From Microvirga brassicacearum (lineage in GTDB: Bacteria > Pseudomonadota > Alphaproteobacteria > Rhizobiales > Beijerinckiaceae), in the NCBI RefSeq assembly GCF_008757455.1, contig NZ_VCMV01000009.1:1-64000 (forward strand): a DNA stretch of 64,000 bases. Reading direction: 5' to 3'. How positions within the stretch are numbered: position 1 is the first letter of the stretch; each line of letters opens with the position of its first letter. A program made the translations under genes and the position numbers. The notes beneath the pieces are model-generated. The model did no database searches and was not told the origin of the DNA. It saw only the letters and a program-made list of their open reading frames with translations. This document shows, piece by piece, positions 36,415 through 45,336 of the stretch.

Positions 36415-38609
36415 AGCAGATCGGCATCGCGCAGAACCGGGTCGACGGCCCGATGAAGGTCACGGGCGAAGCGGCTTATGCCGCCGATCGGCGCCCGGGC
36501 GGCCAGCTTTACGCGCTCGCAGTGCGCTCCCCCGTTGCCGCCGGCACGATCACGCGCATCGAGACTGCAGCCGCCAAGTCTGTTGCCGGCATCGTCGCGA
36601 TCTACACCCATGCGAACGCGCCCGCAGCGCTGGACTGGCATGCGGACCCCGCCGTGATGGCGCTCAGCGGCGAGGGGCTCGGGCGGCAAGCGCTCGAAGC
36701 CGCCGAACCCGAAGCGCCGCCGCCCTACCTGCCGATGACCGGGCCGGATATCGTCTTCGCCGGCCAATGGATCGCCGTGGTGGTGGCGACCTCCCTGGAA
36801 GCGGCCCGTGAGGCGAGCCTTTTGGTGAAGCCGATCATCGAACCGCACGAAGCCTCGGTCGAGATCGACGCGCGAAACGACCGTTTCCTCGAGCCGGGCT
36901 TCTTTTTCGCGGCCGACATGCAGGTACAGCGCGGCGCCTGGCCGGACACCGCTGCCAAGCAGCAGATCGTGAGCGAGACATACCGCACCCCGATGCAGAA
37001 CCACCATCCGATGGAGCCTTCGGCCACCGTCGCGGTCTGGGACGGCGATGCGGTGACGGTGTTTGATTCGACGCAGGGGGTGATGGCGACGCGGGAGTAC
37101 GTTGCCCGCTCGCTGAAGCTGCCGTTGGACAAGGTCCGTGTCATCTCCGCTTTTGTCGGCGGCGGTTTCGGCGGCAAGAACCAGACCTGGCCGCATCAGG
37201 CGCTGGCGGCGCATATCGCGCGCGCCCTCGGACGCCCTGTCCGCCTCCAGTTGACCCGCGCCGACATGGCGGTCGCCTCGGGCCACCGCTCGCAGACGGA
37301 GCAGGATGTGGCGCTGCAGGCCGCCTCCGATGGCAGCCTTACGGCGTTGCGTCACGTATCGCGCGTGCCGACCTCGCTGCACGGGAATTTCTTTGAGCCG
37401 TCCGGGCTCAACTCGCTGATGCTGTACGAGGCTGCCGCTCTCGGCGTGCGCCATCATGTCGTACGCAAGGCGTTTGCCACCCCAACGCCGTTTCGCGCGC
37501 CCGGCGAAACACCGGGCTCCTTCGCCGTCGAAAGCGCCGTCGATGAGCTTGCCCACGCGCTCGCCCAGAACCCGCTCGACCTGCGACAACGCTACATCCC
37601 ATCCCGCGACCACTACCATGATCGCGACTGGTCCTCGAACAACCTGCTGGAATGCTATCGCCGCGGTGCCGAGGCTTTCGGCTGGCCGGAGGGGGTCATC
37701 GTGCCACGCGCAAGGCGAGACGGGCACGAGTTGATCGGCGTCGGCATGGCGACGACCGCCTACCCTGCCCCCGCCCTGCCTGCGATCGTCCGGCTGCGCC
37801 TGCGCGTCGAAGGTAAGCTGCAGGTCGAGACCTCGGCAACCGATATCGGCACGGGAATGTACACGATCCTCGCCCAGACCGTCGCCGACGAACTGAGCCT
37901 GCCGGTCGAAGCCATTGAGGTCCGCCTCGGCGACTCGAACTTCCCGCATGCGCCGACAGCCGGCCGATCGAAATCGACCGCAAGCCTGCTTCCGGCGGCG
38001 CAGCACGCAGCCCGTGCCCTGCTGCAACGCCTCGCCGCTGCCGTCAGGGAGCCGCTGTCCGAATTATCGAACGTGGCCCTGCAGGACAGATTGAAGGCCG
38101 CAGGCCTGGCGGAACTCGAGGCGGAGGGCTCCTCGACCGGGCTGCAGGTCGGCCAGCAGGTCAGCTTCTACTCGTTCGGCGCGCATTTCATCGAGGTCCG
38201 GGTCGACGAGGCTCTCGGGCGCGTCAGTGTCACGCGGGTCGTCAGCGCCCTCGATTGCGGGCGCATCGTCAATCCGAAGACGGCGACGAGCCAGATCAGG
38301 GGTGGCATCATTTTCGGCATCGGCATGGCGTTGATGGAGGACGCTGCCTTCCATCCGACGCGAGCGCGCATGATCAACGACAACCTTGCCGATTATGCCA
38401 TCCCTGTGAACGCCGACATTCCCGAGATTGACGTCATCTTCGTTGGCGAGCCAGATAACCGGTTCAACGAGCTGGGTGTGCGCGGGCTGGGCGAAATCGG
38501 CGTGCCCGGAACAGCCGCCGCCATCGCCAATGCGGTATTCGCAGCGACGGGGCAACGGGTGCGCAATTTGCCAATCACACCGTCAGCTATCGTAAGAGGA
38601 GGCGAGTAG
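36408..38609 (+). CDS. Molybdenum hydroxylase molybdopterin-binding subunit (PaoC/YagR-like aldehyde or heteroaromatic oxidase)
   Basis: A 733-residue large subunit of the xanthine dehydrogenase family. It has the molybdopterin motif GGGFGGKN (about 248-255), FRAPGETPGSFAVESAVDELA (Arg for substrate or cofactor) and the catalytic Glu in GVRGLGEIGVPG near the C-terminus. With the FeS and FAD subunits it oxidises aldehydes or N-heterocycles using water and passes electrons to an acceptor. ATG at 36408 overlaps the FAD gene by 7 bases. A PaoD/XdhC-type cofactor-insertion gene does not follow. Confidence 0.92.
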   Translation: MLKQIGIAQNRVDGPMKVTGEAAYAADRRPGGQLYALAVRSPVAAGTITRIETAAAKSVAGIVAIYTHANAPAALDWHADPAVMALSGEGLGRQALEAAEPEAPPPYLPMTGPDIVFAGQWIAVVVATSLEAAREASLLVKPIIEPHEASVEIDARNDRFLEPGFFFAADMQVQRGAWPDTAAKQQIVSETYRTPMQNHHPMEPSATVAVWDGDAVTVFDSTQGVMATREYVARSLKLPLDKVRVISAFVGGGFGGKNQTWPHQALAAHIARALGRPVRLQLTRADMAVASGHRSQTEQDVALQAASDGSLTALRHVSRVPTSLHGNFFEPSGLNSLMLYEAAALGVRHHVVRKAFATPTPFRAPGETPGSFAVESAVDELAHALAQNPLDLRQRYIPSRDHYHDRDWSSNNLLECYRRGAEAFGWPEGVIVPRARRDGHELIGVGMATTAYPAPALPAIVRLRLRVEGKLQVETSATDIGTGMYTILAQTVADELSLPVEAIEVRLGDSNFPHAPTAGRSKSTASLLPAAQHAARALLQRLAAAVREPLSELSNVALQDRLKAAGLAELEAEGSSTGLQVGQQVSFYSFGAHFIEVRVDEALGRVSVTRVVSALDCGRIVNPKTATSQIRGGIIFGIGMALMEDAAFHPTRARMINDNLADYAIPVNADIPEIDVIFVGEPDNRFNELGVRGLGEIGVPGTAAAIANAVFAATGQRVRNLPITPSAIVRGGE

Positions 38610-38718
38610 AATCACATCCTATCTATCCCTAGAGAAGGTTGTGCCATGAGTGTGGCTGTCCGCCATCAGGCAATTTGAGACAGATGGCGAGTTACTTTAG
38701 CGAAGACTCCTAATCATC
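38610..38718. other. Short intergenic stretch after the molybdenum hydroxylase
   Basis: Nothing recognisable is seen here. No strong terminator hairpin follows the large-subunit stop. Confidence 0.3.
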
Positions 38719-39075
38719 TTGGTTGTTATTTTTTCCGGGGGGCTTTGCGATGATGCGCCGTCGATCGTCGATGCAGTCCTCACACTGATGCCGCGCGACC
38801 GAGCTGTGCCCGAGGCCGCCTTCCGGCCCTGTGCCTTTGGCCACTGCGAAAAGCTCAAACCCGTCTTTGGCGAGTTCGAGATGGCGATCACCCGTCATGA
38901 GCCTCACTTCAGGCTGACGCCGCTCGTCGGCGACAAGTTCAACGAACGCGTCCGTAGCGCCGATGCCGTCATCGCCAGTTCCTACACCATGGCAGTCAAG
39001 CCGGTCGGATCGGCCTTCGCGGCGCTGGTGGAACGCGAGAAGGGCAGACGGGTCATCAGCGTCCACATGGGGTAA
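38719..39075 (+). CDS. Unrecognised protein or gene fragment
   Basis: An open frame of 118 codons with a convincing protein-like composition: HCEKLKPVFGEFEMAITRHE, GDKFNERVRSADAVIASSYT and ALVEREKGRRVISVHMG. The frame has no clear ATG; it could begin at the TTG at 38719 or further on, and no ribosome site is visible. I do not recognise a family. It lies between the molybdenum hydroxylase genes and a broken transposase, so it may be the 3' part of a gene whose start was lost. Confidence 0.4.
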   Translation: MVVIFSGGLCDDAPSIVDAVLTLMPRDRAVPEAAFRPCAFGHCEKLKPVFGEFEMAITRHEPHFRLTPLVGDKFNERVRSADAVIASSYTMAVKPVGSAFAALVEREKGRRVISVHMG

Positions 39076-39079
39076 TCGC

Positions 39080-40010
39080 CGGAGCGAGTCGCTCTGGATC
39101 TGCAGTCCCGCGCATGGAAGCCGGTGGCTGTTCCCCGATAAGGTGGGAAAACGGGCTCACGACGGAAGCCGGGCCCAGCGGGATGTCGAGATCGGCAGGT
39201 CTGCTCGAGTCCATCGTCAATCAGGGCGCCGGCGTTGAATCCCAAATAGATCTCGAGCTCTCGGACGAGCTGGACAAAGCGCTCGACGCGGGCTCGCCCG
39301 CGCGGTCCGTTGAGGACAATGGCGCTAGCGGCCATCTGCATGATGCCAGGCAGCGTCCAGCGGGCCCTTGTGCTCGAGGTCCAATCCAAGCAGGCCGGCC
39401 AACGTCTGCTCGATGTGACGCGCCCGCATGGAGATGTGAAACCAATCCAGAATATGCGTCACCGGCCCGCGCACGGCCGCGTGCACGGCACCGACGGGCG
39501 AGGGATCACCATCGCTGAGCACGACCACCACCTCGCGGCCGGGGAGCCAACCCTGAGCGCGAAGGGTGTTGCGGATCGCGTCGGGCCGGCTCACCGGCAC
39601 GACCGCAAAGTGCCTTGCCCGTCGTCCTTGAGCGTTGACACGGCCGGTGGTCACTTCGAAGTGGCGGGTCTGGACTGGGACAGCGCGGATGTGGGCGCCG
39701 TCGAGGGAAACGATCAGCGGTCCGCCCTGGGACAGGCTCATGCAATGCGGGCTGGCATGATCGCGTGTCTCGATACGATCAGCGATCTCGGCCAGGCGGC
39801 GGCGCACCGTCATGTGGTTGGCGCCGATGCCGCTCGGGAGGAACAAGCCGATGACAGGGGTGGCCTCGCGGAACGAAGCCTTGCGCCAAGCTCGGCTTGC
39901 ACGCGGGCGAGTTCGGGTGTGGCGCGGCCGCCCGCAGGAAGCCCGTGTCCGGATGAATTGTCGGCGCGCGAGAGAAACAAAGAGTAGTCCTGCGGCGAGG
40001 ACGGTCCATA
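39080..40010 (-). mobile_element. ISKra4-type transposase, multiply frameshifted relic
   Basis: Minus-strand frames together give pieces of an ISKra4-like transposase. One frame near 39900 gives GGRATPELARVQAELGARL. The next, from about 39880 to 39345, gives ASFREATPVIGLFLPSGIGA, MTVRRRLAEIADRIE, VSLDGAHIRAV and THILDWFHISMRARHIEQTL. A third, from about 39330, gives NGPRGRARVERFVQLVRELE and IYLGFNAGALIDDG. At least two frame changes are required and the C-terminus is degenerate, so the element cannot be active. The DWFH and LDGAH motifs support the family call. Ends were not found. Confidence 0.7.
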
Positions 40011-40033
40011 GATTCGTGGCAACCAATGCTTTA

Positions 40034-40923
40034 CTAGGCCATCGGGACACCAATCGTACAGACCACGCCGGTTGGGACGAACGCGATCCGGGCCTCACCG
40101 TCAAGGTCCTGTGCCAGGATGCGCTCAATCAGCCGTGTTCCAAAACTGCGGCGGCTCGGCGGCTCGACCCGTGGGCCGCCCTTCTCTGCCCAACGCAGAT
40201 TAAGGTGGGGTTGAGTGCACTCGTGATCCACCCGCCACGTGAGGTCGATTTCACCAGTCAGATTCGACAGCGCGCCGTACTTGACGGCGTTGGTCGCCAG
40301 TTCATGCAGCATCATCGCCAGATCAAGAGCCATGCGCGGCGACAGCCTAGTTTCTGGTCCTCGCACGTGAAGGCGGTCGTTCTCCGGGGCGCGGAACGGC
40401 GCAACCGCTTGCGCAATAATCTCGCGCAGATCCGCCCCCTCCCATTTCTCCTGGGTCAGCACGTCATGGGCGCGCGCGAGAGCGATCATGCGCTGCTCGA
40501 TCAGGGCGCGCGCTTCTGGCGGGTCGGCGCATTCCGAAGCGTCTGCGACACGATGGATTGAACCGTCGCGAGGGTATTCTTGACCCGATGGTTCAGCTCA
40601 TTGAGGAGCAGTTGTTGGCAATCAGCGGTACGGAGGCGATCCGTGACGTCGTTGCCCTCGATGAAGATACCCGAAACCACCCCACCCGCCCCCATGATGG
40701 GCTGGTACACGAAATCAATGAAGGCGTCCTCAGCGGAACCATCCGGCCGCCTTTGAAGCGTTACCGGCATCTGGCGCCCGACAAACGGTTCGCCGGTCGC
40801 ATAGACCTGGTCGAGCAACTCGAAGAAGCCCTGCCCCTCCAGCCCGCGGTCCGCAGCCAGCACTTGCCGAGCAATTTGCTCTACTGGCTGCGTGAACGCT
40901 TCTAGGTGTTCCGCGATGTTCAC
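40034..40923 (-). pseudogene. HWE-family histidine kinase with PAS domain, single frameshift
   Basis: The upstream frame (40923-40501) holds the end of a PAS domain and the HWE phosphorylation site (LLLNELNHRVKNTLATVQSI). The downstream frame (from about 40530 to 40034) holds RMIALARAHDVLTQE, a WEGAD box, LDLAMMLHELATNAVKYGAL (N box) and the ATP-binding end. The two fit together if one base is restored near 40535, where CCGACC is read and CCGGACC would be expected. About 290 residues remain and the PAS N-terminus looks short. Either a true pseudogene or a sequencing slip; such kinases sense light or general stress. Confidence 0.75.
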
Positions 40924-40951
40924 GTCCTCGTTTCAAGTTTGCGACGCAACC

Positions 40952-41677
40952 TCATTTTCCAGAGTTGCCTAGGATTGATTGGAATCGGTCCGCCATCTCA
41001 ATTACGGTTGACGACAGTTGGGTCAGTCGATCGTTCTGGAAGTAAACAGTTGCCCCGTTAATGCTCACAGCGGCATCGACAAATTGGTTGACCCGGAAAG
41101 CGGCGGCGACACCGCATGTGCCGAGGCTCACTTCCTCGAAGTCGGTCGCAAATCTCCGGCGCTTTGCATTCTCGAATTCTGACCGGATCTCTGTCATGTT
41201 GCGTGCATAGTGTTTGGGAATGTTCTGAAGATACGCATTCCAGGTATGCGAGGGGCGGCGACCGATCAGGGCCTTGCCAACCGCGGTTCGGTAAGCTGGG
41301 GCGCGTTGGCCGACATGCGAGCGGATCTGCAATTCCCGCCGGCCGGCAATACGCTCGACAAGGATGATATCGGGCCCGTCGAGGATTGCGAGGTGCAGGG
41401 TATCTCCGACTCTCTCCGCATATTCCTGCAGGGTCGGCCGCAGCGTCTCGACAAAATCAAGACTACGTTTCTTTTTTTCGCCTAATTCAAGCAACTTGAA
41501 TCCGAGGTCATACCGCTTCGAACTGTAGGACAGATAACCGTGCGCAACCAGTGTCGAAAGCAGACGATGCGTGGTGCTGCGCGACAATTCGGATTCTCTG
41601 ATCAGATCGACGAGGGTTTGATTTCCAGCCGCGACAAGCCCGATCAAATTTAGCGCCTTATCAAGGACGAGACTCAT
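40952..41677 (-). CDS. IclR-family transcriptional regulator
   Basis: A 241-residue IclR-type protein with a helix-turn-helix (about 5-60, LVDLIRESELSRSTTHRLLSTLVAHGYL) and an effector domain ending near the C-terminus (RVNQFVDAAVSINGAT). The ATG at 41677 is preceded by CGGAG at 8 bases and matches the family start (KALNLIGLVAAG). The frame continues 99 codons upstream, but that stretch is not family-like. It is divergent from the large plus-strand catabolic operon starting at 42066 and is its likely regulator. Confidence 0.88.
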   Translation of the reverse strand: MSLVLDKALNLIGLVAAGNQTLVDLIRESELSRSTTHRLLSTLVAHGYLSYSSKRYDLGFKLLELGEKKKRSLDFVETLRPTLQEYAERVGDTLHLAILDGPDIILVERIAGRRELQIRSHVGQRAPAYRTAVGKALIGRRPSHTWNAYLQNIPKHYARNMTEIRSEFENAKRRRFATDFEEVSLGTCGVAAAFRVNQFVDAAVSINGATVYFQNDRLTQLSSTVIEMADRFQSILGNSGK

Positions 41678-42065
41678 CAATTTACTCCGTAGGCTCCTCA
41701 TGATTTCGCGTCTGGTCGATCCCGAAATCATGAGAATGTGGTCGATCCCATCGTCCAATGCGAGGGCTCGAAAAAGCGCGAGGAATCCGCTTCCCTGTTC
41801 GTCTTGACTACCGAGGCACGTAACTCCCGCGGAACTGGACAGGTCGAGAAGCTCTCCAAGTACCCTAAGCTCCCTCGCAAATCCCAACATGCGGGATATA
41901 TATTCCAAATATTGACAGCTAAAACGCGTTGCGGCAAGTTTCCTGGAACAAGAATTTTGGCGGGGATGCCGCAATAGGCACCCATAAAACCAAGGGAGCG
42001 GGCATGGCCAAGCGGATATTCACGACACCGAAGATGCTGCTCGACGCCCAGCTCCCCGAACTGCC
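41678..42065. promoter_or_regulatory. Divergent promoter region between IclR gene and the NMT1/amidohydrolase operon
   Basis: These 388 bases separate divergent genes and should contain both promoters. No strong palindrome was found by eye. A 26-codon frame at 42004-42084 begins MAKRIFTTPK but is too short to support. Confidence 0.4.
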
Positions 42066-43043
42066 ATGCGCGCTGTCGTTCTGAGCGAGGTCGGCACTCC
42101 CGACAAGCTAACGTTGATGGATGTGGAGGCACCTCTCCCACGTGAACATGAGGTGACAATCGCTGTCACTGCCGCGGCGCTGAACTATTCCGACCTCTTG
42201 CAGCGGCAGGGGATCTACAGCAAAGCCGCCGCCCTTCCGACAATCCTCGGAATAGAGTGCTCGGGCACGATCACCCAAATGGGGAGCAAGGTGACGGGTT
42301 GGCAGGTGGGCGACCCGGTATGTGCACTAGTGACCGGTGGGGCCTATGCGGAACGCGTGGTTGCCCCGGCTTCGCAGTTGATGCCCGTGCCTGCGGGAAT
42401 CGATCTTGTGGCGGCCGCAGCCATGCCGGAAGCGGCGTGTACGATCTGGTCGAACCTCATCGATATCTGCTCTATGAAGGCAGGAGACACGGTGCTCGTT
42501 CATGGCGGCGCCGGCGGCATAGGGTCATTCGCGATCCAGGTTGCCAGTGCCATCGGTGCAACAGTTTTCGCAACTGCGGGCGACGCAACGAAGCTTGCGC
42601 GTTGTGTGGCCATGGGCGCCGAGCGGGCCATCTCCTATCGTGATGACGACTTCGTCAAAGTCCTGCAAGCCGAAACGGGGAACCGGGGTGCCGACGTCAT
42701 TCTTGATAATATGGGCGCGTCCTATCTGCAGCGGAATCTCGCAGCGCTCGCCATGGATGGCCGTATCGCGATGATCGGTCTGCAAGGCGGGACGGATGTG
42801 CGGTTCTCGCTTAGAGAGATGTTCGCCAAAAGAGCTTCGCTTATAACCACATCGCTCCGGGACCGCACCGCAGCTGAAAAGCAACGCATCGTCTCAGGGG
42901 CGTGTCGCGATCTTTGGCCTCTTCTAGAACGCGGTCAGGTCGTGCCTGTCATCGATAGGACATTCCCGCTGACGGACGCCAGGGCGGCGCACCAATATAT
43001 GGAAACAGCCCAACACGTCGGAAAAATCTTGCTGGTGACTTAA
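42066..43043 (+). CDS. Zinc-type alcohol dehydrogenase-like protein (quinone oxidoreductase, MDR superfamily)
   Basis: A 325-residue medium-chain dehydrogenase/reductase. The N-terminal GroES-like domain has ALNYSDLLQRQGIY, and the NADPH-binding motif is VHGGAGGIGSFAIQ at about 148-161. Zinc-binding cysteines are lacking, as in quinone oxidoreductases. It probably reduces an enone or quinone-like intermediate using NADPH. It is the first gene of an operon that runs to 49855, 29 bases ahead of the binding-protein gene, and lies divergent from the IclR gene. Confidence 0.9.
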   Translation: MRAVVLSEVGTPDKLTLMDVEAPLPREHEVTIAVTAAALNYSDLLQRQGIYSKAAALPTILGIECSGTITQMGSKVTGWQVGDPVCALVTGGAYAERVVAPASQLMPVPAGIDLVAAAAMPEAACTIWSNLIDICSMKAGDTVLVHGGAGGIGSFAIQVASAIGATVFATAGDATKLARCVAMGAERAISYRDDDFVKVLQAETGNRGADVILDNMGASYLQRNLAALAMDGRIAMIGLQGGTDVRFSLREMFAKRASLITTSLRDRTAAEKQRIVSGACRDLWPLLERGQVVPVIDRTFPLTDARAAHQYMETAQHVGKILLVT

Positions 43044-43072
43044 ATCCAAATACCAAACAGGGGAACTACGCA

Positions 43073-44074
43073 ATGAAATCTCGCATTCTTCTTTCATCGC
43101 TTTTTGCCGCCGGACTGGCGATGATGAGCTCTGCCTCGGTCGCGCAACCTGCTGCCGCGCCCGAAAAGATCAATATTTCGATGCATTTCAACGTGCCGCA
43201 GCTCTCCTGGTATGGTCTTTACTGGGCGCAGGAGCATGGCTATTTCAAGGATGCCGGCCTGGAGGTGAACTTCCAGTATCTGCGCGGATCGACGCTTGCT
43301 GTGCAGGCGACCGGCGCAGGTCAATCCAACCTCGGCATTGCTGCTGCCGACACCGCGCTCCTGGGCGTCGCGAAGGATTTGCCGATCACCGCCATCGCAA
43401 ACCATCTGCAGAAGGATGCGACCGGCGTCATTTTGAACAAGGCGAAGGGCGAAGCCTCGAGCTTCAAGGATCTCGGCGGAAAGACGATCGTCACCTCGGA
43501 CACGACGACGCTCGCAACGCTCCTGCGATCAGCCCTGAAGCGCTCTGACATGACAAACAAGGTGAAGGTTCTGTCGGTCGATGCGCAGGCGGTCTGTACG
43601 CTCATGCTGACGGAGCAGGCCGATGGATGCACCGGTTTCTCCTTTGCGCACCTGCTTCAGGTGAAGGCAAAGGGTGTAGATCCGCTCTTCCTGCCCTTCA
43701 GCACGCCCGAATTCCCGATCCTTGGCCACGTCATCCTGGCGAACAATGATTATCTTGCCTCGCACAAAAAGCAGGTTCGCGCCTTCCTTGCTGCGGTTGC
43801 GCGCGGCTATAGCGAGGCCAACGCCGACATACCTGCAACCGTCAAGATGATGGCCCGCATCGATCCGACCCAGCCGCGCGAGACATTGACAGAGGCGATC
43901 ACCATCATCGCAGGCCTCACGACTAGCCCGCGCTCCGAACAGAATGGTTGGGGCTGGATGGACGACGAGTCCTGGAAAAACCTCTATATCGGTCTGACCG
44001 AAGGCAACGTCATGCAGCCCGGCCTCCAAGTCTCAAAAGTTTACACCAACGAGTATCTGCCGGCCAAGAACTGA
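43073..44074 (+). CDS. ABC transporter substrate-binding protein, NMT1/THI5-like
   Basis: A 333-residue periplasmic binding protein with a signal peptide ending SVAQ (about 1-24). NMT1/THI5 features include SWYGLYWAQEHGYFKDAGLEV near the N-terminus and the GGKTIVTSDTTTLATLL segment. This class delivers pyrimidines, riboflavin, nitrate, sulfonates or aromatic acids. The matching ATPase and permease are at the far end of the same operon (48316-49855). Substrate unknown; the operon's enzymes suggest an amide or acid that is CoA-activated. Confidence 0.9.
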   Translation: MKSRILLSSLFAAGLAMMSSASVAQPAAAPEKINISMHFNVPQLSWYGLYWAQEHGYFKDAGLEVNFQYLRGSTLAVQATGAGQSNLGIAAADTALLGVAKDLPITAIANHLQKDATGVILNKAKGEASSFKDLGGKTIVTSDTTTLATLLRSALKRSDMTNKVKVLSVDAQAVCTLMLTEQADGCTGFSFAHLLQVKAKGVDPLFLPFSTPEFPILGHVILANNDYLASHKKQVRAFLAAVARGYSEANADIPATVKMMARIDPTQPRETLTEAITIIAGLTTSPRSEQNGWGWMDDESWKNLYIGLTEGNVMQPGLQVSKVYTNEYLPAKN

Positions 44075-44145
44075 GGCCGGATCATGCAATCGGAGTGCCC
44101 GGATCAGTCTCCGGGTATCCCCACCACGCAATCGGACAATCTGCT

Positions 44146-45336
44146 GTGTTGAATCATTCTCCCCAGGAGACAGGTCTCGTCATCGAAGGTGGCGAGTTGT
44201 TCGCGCCCGAGTCGTTCGGTGTCGCGTCCATCGCCGCAATCGCTGGCGTCACGACATGGATCGGCGAAGGCGCGACAGATCGCCTTGCCGGATTGCCGGG
44301 TCTGAAAACGATCGACGCGCGTGGCATGCGGATCATTCCCGGCCTGATTGATCAGCACATTCATTTCCTTGGTGGCGGGGATGCCAACGGCCCGCTCGGC
44401 CGTGTGCCGGAATTGACCCCCGATATGCTGCTTTCCACGGGCACCACCACGGCGGTGGGGGTGCTCGGCGTCGACAACGAAACGCGCGATTTGCGCCTTT
44501 TGCTGCGCAAGGCGCATGAACTCAGGAACTCCGGCGTCAGCGCTTACCTCTATTCAGGCGGCATGCCCCTGCCGGCGCGCCATCTTATGGGAAGCGTCTG
44601 CGCGGATGTCTCCTTTATCGATCAGGTGATCGGCGCAAAATCGGCCGTGGCAGAACGACTGCATCCCAACCGCTCGTGGCACGATCTGGCCGAACTTGCG
44701 GGCGAGTTGATGCGCGCCCGCGCCCTGTCGGGCAAGGCTGCGGTTCTTCACTGCCATGTCGGTTCGCTTCCTGAAGCGATCGAGCCACTTATGAGACTCG
44801 TGACGGAACTCGGCATGCCGCCGGACCAGATCGTACCGACGCACGTGAACCGAACACCGGATTTCTCGCCGGTGTTCGGGCAGGCGATTGCCTTCGCGAA
44901 AAACGGCGGCACGATCGACATGACATGCTGCGTTTCCCGGATCGACGGGAATTTGGCCGGCGTCGACGTGCCGGAGGCGGTCAAACATTGCCTCGAAGAG
45001 GGTGTGCCGCTTGGAAACATCACCATATCGACCGACGGCAACATCCCGGCGACGGTGCGAGACATCAAGGGTCGCGCACTCGGCTACCGGGTGGTCCCGC
45101 CGAGCGTGCTCTTTCGCGATGTCATGCGCCTTGTCCATGAATCCGGGCTTGCTCTTGAGAAGGCATTGACACTCGCGACGACGAATGTGGCGCGCGTCCT
45201 TGGTCTCGCCGGACGCAAAGGCCAGATCGCGCTTGGCCATGACGCGGATTATGTCCTGCTGGGTCCGGACGACTCGATACAAATGGTGATTGCACGAGGT
45301 CGCATCGTGTTTCGTCGCGGTGAGCAAGGCGCATGA
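44146..45336 (+). CDS. Amidohydrolase-superfamily protein, isoaspartyl dipeptidase-like (IadA class)
   Basis: A 396-residue amidohydrolase. The metal site reads DQHIHF (His71, His73), a Lys in QVIGAK that would be the carboxylated bridge as in IadA, LHCHVG, PTHVNRTPD and STDGNIPA (Asp). The GTTTAVGVLG segment is also IadA-typical. It should hydrolyse an amide bond, either of beta-aspartyl peptides or a related acyl-amino compound. There is no ATG; GTG at 44146 or TTG at 44149 is the likely start, giving the normal length. It overlaps the next gene by 4 bases. Confidence 0.85.
   Translation: MLNHSPQETGLVIEGGELFAPESFGVASIAAIAGVTTWIGEGATDRLAGLPGLKTIDARGMRIIPGLIDQHIHFLGGGDANGPLGRVPELTPDMLLSTGTTTAVGVLGVDNETRDLRLLLRKAHELRNSGVSAYLYSGGMPLPARHLMGSVCADVSFIDQVIGAKSAVAERLHPNRSWHDLAELAGELMRARALSGKAAVLHCHVGSLPEAIEPLMRLVTELGMPPDQIVPTHVNRTPDFSPVFGQAIAFAKNGGTIDMTCCVSRIDGNLAGVDVPEAVKHCLEEGVPLGNITISTDGNIPATVRDIKGRALGYRVVPPSVLFRDVMRLVHESGLALEKALTLATTNVARVLGLAGRKGQIALGHDADYVLLGPDDSIQMVIARGRIVFRRGEQGA

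Noticed and set aside
36354-38027. Long minus-strand open frame (557 codons) opposite the molybdenum hydroxylase genes
   Set aside because: It is antisense to a well-conserved molybdopterin subunit, has Arg/His/Gly-biased composition and no motif. GC-rich coding DNA often leaves such frames open.
42004-42084. 26-codon frame MAKRIFTTPK... before the MDR gene
   Set aside because: It is too short, overlaps the next start and shows no typical leader-peptide feature such as a run of one amino acid or a terminator.
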